Below, piece by piece: positions 41,206 to 43,245 of a stretch of 43,245 nt of DNA. Location: the NCBI GenBank assembly GCA_947374505.1, contig CANCCE010000001.1:1-43245 (forward strand), read 5' to 3'. The notes beneath the pieces were generated by a model. That model was not told the origin of the DNA. It ran no database searches and was given only the letters and a program-made list of their open reading frames with translations. Position 1 is the first letter of the stretch. The number at the start of each line of letters is the position of its first letter. Made by a program: the position numbers and the translations under genes. The DNA comes from Comamonadaceae bacterium. Lineage in GTDB: Bacteria; Pseudomonadota; Gammaproteobacteria; Burkholderiales; Burkholderiaceae_C.

Positions 41206-41880
41206 ATGCCGGTCAGTCGCAGCCAGTCCAAGCTCAAGGCACAGCCACAGCCACAGCCACAGCCACAGCCTAAGAGCCCGCTCACGAGTCTACAAAAAGG
41301 CCGGCAGACCAAAGCCGCCATTGTGGACACTGCCCTTGGCTTGGCAGCACAGATCGGTTTGGAAGGTCTGAGCATCGGTGCCGTGTCGGACGCAATGCAG
41401 ATGAGCAAGTCAGGCGTTTTCGCTCACTTTGGGTCGCGTGAAGAGTTGCAGCTATCGGTCGTCCGCGAATACTTCAGGCGCTTTGATGAAGAGGTTTTCA
41501 AGCCCGCACTGATCGAGCCGCAGGGCTTGCCGCGCGTGCGTGCGTTGTTTGCCAACTGGATGCAGCGGGTCGCGGTGGAGCTCAAGTCGGGCTGCATATT
41601 TATCAGTGGTGCGGTTGAGTTTGACGACCGACCCGGACCCGTGCGCGATGCGTTGGCGACAGCAGTACAAACCTGGATGGGCGCTATGCGCCGGTCTGTG
41701 GTGTTGGCCCGCGACGCTGGTCACTTACGGGCAGATGCTGACGCGCATCAAATCGTTTTTGAAATTCACGGGCTGATCCTGGCCCTGCATTACGAGGCAC
41801 GTTTTCTAAAAACACCCGGCTCTATCCAGCGTGCGTTACTGGCCTTCGACGAGATATTGGCGCGTTACGGCAGCACTTAA
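41206..41880 (+). CDS. TetR-family transcriptional regulator
   Basis: A 224-residue regulator. After a low-complexity N-terminus with a Pro-Gln repeat comes the TetR helix-turn-helix (LEGLSIGAVSDAMQMSKSGVFAHF region, about residues 48-72) and a helical ligand domain. A perfect palindrome lies just upstream, so autoregulation is likely. It precedes an acyl-CoA dehydrogenase gene in the same direction, 40 bp away, and probably controls it in response to an acyl-CoA or fatty acid (inference). ATG 41206 (MPVSRSQ) is preferred over TTG 41194, which would sit directly beside the palindrome. Confidence 0.92.
   Translation: MPVSRSQSKLKAQPQPQPQPQPKSPLTSLQKGRQTKAAIVDTALGLAAQIGLEGLSIGAVSDAMQMSKSGVFAHFGSREELQLSVVREYFRRFDEEVFKPALIEPQGLPRVRALFANWMQRVAVELKSGCIFISGAVEFDDRPGPVRDALATAVQTWMGAMRRSVVLARDAGHLRADADAHQIVFEIHGLILALHYEARFLKTPGSIQRALLAFDEILARYGST
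41241..41270 (+). repeat. Five tandem ACAGCC hexamers inside the tetR-type gene
   Basis: Five exact copies of ACAGCC encode a Gln-Pro run near the N-terminus of the regulator. A change in copy number keeps the frame and would only lengthen or shorten the linker before the DNA-binding domain. Confidence 0.9.
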
Positions 41881-41920
41881 AGTTCCGATTCATCCCCAAC
41901 CCCTTACACAGGAAATCAAC

Positions 41921-43245
41921 ATGCCCCAGTACAACCCACCCTTGCGTGACATGCAGTTTGTCATGCACGAAGTGCTCAAACTCACCGACGAATTCAAGGC
42001 CATGCCGCAACACGCCGAGGTCGATGCCGAAACGATCAATGCCGTGCTGGAAGAAGCCGGTAAGTTTGCTGCGGAAGTGACTTTTCCGCTCAACATCAGT
42101 GGCGACACCGAAGGCTGTCAGCTCGATATCAGCACGCACGAAGTGACGGTGCCGGCTGGTTTTAAGCCGGCTTACCAGCAGTACGTGGCGGGCGGTTGGG
42201 CGGCTTTGTCGTGCGACCCTGCGTACGGCGGCCAGGGCTTGCCCTTCGCCTTGAACCAGTGCCTGTACGAAATGCTCAACTCCGCCAATCAGGCATGGGC
42301 CATGTACCCGGGGCTGTCGCATGGTGCCTACGAAGCGCTGCACGCCCACGGCACTGAGGCGCAAAAAAAACTTTACCTGCCCAAGCTCACCAGCGGCGAA
42401 TGGACCGGCACCATGTGCTTGACCGAAGCGCACTGCGGCACTGACCTCGGCCTCTTGCGCACCAAAGCCGAACCACAGCCGGACGGCAGCTACGCGCTCA
42501 CCGGCAACAAGATTTTCATCAGCGCGGGCGAGCATGACATGGCGGCCAACATCGTGCACCTGGTGTTGGCGCGCCTGCCTGATGCGCCCGCAGGCAGCAA
42601 AGGCATCAGCCTGTTTGCGGTGCCCAAGTTCAACATCAACGCGGATGGCTCACTTGGTTCGCGCAATGGCATTTTTTGCGGCGGCCTGGAACACAAGATG
42701 GGCATTCATGGCAACGGCACTTGTCAAATGGTGCTTGACGGCGCCGTTGGCACGCTGGTGGGCGCACCCCACAAAGGGCTGGCGGCGATGTTCGTGATGA
42801 TGAACGCGGCCCGCTTGGGCGTTGGCAATCAATCGCTGGGCTTGACGGAAGTGGCCTTTCAAAATGCACTTGCCTACGCCAAAGACCGGTTGCAGATGCG
42901 CTCGCTCTCGGGCGTCAAAGCGCCTTACAAAGCGGCCGATCCGATCATCGTCCACCCCGACGTGCGCAAGATGCTGCTCACCGCCAAAGCCTATGCCGAA
43001 GGTGGTCGTGCGCTGGCCTTGTATTGCACGCTGCTGCTCGACAAGGAGCGGCACCATCCCGACGCCAGCGTGCGCCAGGAATCAGCCGAGATGGTCGCGC
43101 TGCTGACGCCCATCGTCAAAGCCTTCCTCACCGACAACGGCCACATCGCAACGAATGCCTGCCTGCAAGTCTTCGGTGGTCACGGCTTCATCAAGGAGTG
43201 GGGCATGGAGCAGTACGCCCGCGACAACCGCATCAACATGATTTA
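41921..43245 (+). CDS. Acyl-CoA dehydrogenase, 3' end beyond the window
   Basis: The first 441 residues of a large acyl-CoA dehydrogenase; the open frame continues past the right edge. An N-terminal helical extension (YNPPLRDMQFVMHEVLKL) precedes the usual core: CDPAYGGQGLP, TMCLTEAHCGTDLGLLRTKA (FAD/substrate region, about residues 165-184), KIFISAGEHDM, and QVFGGHGFIKEWGMEQYARD near the cut end. This is the long form resembling 3-methylthiopropanoyl-CoA dehydrogenase (DmdC) and FadE-like proteins. AGGA lies 7 bp before ATG 41921. The TetR gene upstream probably regulates it. The complete length and C-terminal domain cannot be seen. Confidence 0.93.
   Translation, partial: MPQYNPPLRDMQFVMHEVLKLTDEFKAMPQHAEVDAETINAVLEEAGKFAAEVTFPLNISGDTEGCQLDISTHEVTVPAGFKPAYQQYVAGGWAALSCDPAYGGQGLPFALNQCLYEMLNSANQAWAMYPGLSHGAYEALHAHGTEAQKKLYLPKLTSGEWTGTMCLTEAHCGTDLGLLRTKAEPQPDGSYALTGNKIFISAGEHDMAANIVHLVLARLPDAPAGSKGISLFAVPKFNINADGSLGSRNGIFCGGLEHKMGIHGNGTCQMVLDGAVGTLVGAPHKGLAAMFVMMNAARLGVGNQSLGLTEVAFQNALAYAKDRLQMRSLSGVKAPYKAADPIIVHPDVRKMLLTAKAYAEGGRALALYCTLLLDKERHHPDASVRQESAEMVALLTPIVKAFLTDNGHIATNACLQVFGGHGFIKEWGMEQYARDNRINMI

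Noticed and set aside
41241..41270. Tandem hexamers as a CRISPR or intergenic repeat array
   Set aside because: The repeats are inside a coding gene, contiguous and without spacers.

Overview
The window is high-GC proteobacterial DNA that reads as a member of the Betaproteobacteria, order Burkholderiales, most likely a Comamonadaceae-type genus. The pointers are three Bug/TctC-type periplasmic solute-binding proteins beside catabolic genes, a ResB/CcsB (System II) cytochrome c maturation pair after a dihaem cytochrome c4, a betaproteobacterial H-NS-like protein, and an argB-slmA pair. This placement is inferred from gene content and protein style; no rRNA or other marker is present.

Left part (1-17.5 kb): accessory catabolic region. 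It opens with the 5'-truncated end of a minus-strand copper P-type ATPase. A five-gene plus-strand unit follows: HisD-family dehydrogenase, LacI regulator, 3-hydroxyacyl-CoA-dehydrogenase-family enzyme, Bug protein, and isocitrate-lyase-superfamily lyase. A palindrome over the -35 box of its promoter is a likely LacI operator. A gene-poor scar (about 5.6-6.35 kb) carries the last 33 codons of a YceI-like gene. Next comes a bipartite cluster around an IclR regulator: Bug protein, thiolase-like protein, DUF35/OB-fold protein and AMP-forming CoA ligase on one side; acyl-CoA dehydrogenase, Bug protein, alpha/beta-hydrolase-fold protein, amidohydrolase_2 protein and a second CoA ligase on the other. 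Three of these proteins lack the usual catalytic residues of their families (thiolase Cys, hydrolase Ser and His, amidohydrolase HxH). The set looks like an uncharacterised CoA-dependent carboxylate degradation route and is the strongest candidate for undescribed biology here.

Middle (17.5-26.2 kb): core housekeeping genes. metK (minus) is divergent from two overlapping LpxL-type acyltransferase genes, followed by engB (minus), a cytochrome c4 gene, and the overlapping resB-ccsB pair.

Surface polysaccharide locus (26.3-38.1 kb): dTDP-L-rhamnose genes rfbB, D, A and C with a VapBC-type toxin-antitoxin module inserted between rfbB and rfbD; an AT-rich block with a Wzx-like flippase and a GT4 glycosyltransferase; a dTDP-L-rhamnose 4-epimerase-like enzyme; a hexapeptide acetyltransferase; an unassigned glycosyltransferase-like protein; a small phosphoglycosyl transferase; and a CapD/WbpM-type dehydratase. 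Together they predict an O-antigen or capsule containing L-rhamnose and/or 6-deoxy-L-talose. An H-NS-family gene lies directly downstream.

Right part (38.6-43.2 kb): argB, slmA, a fumarylacetoacetase-family hydrolase, a TetR regulator with a 24-bp perfect palindrome at its promoter, and an acyl-CoA dehydrogenase that runs off the right edge.
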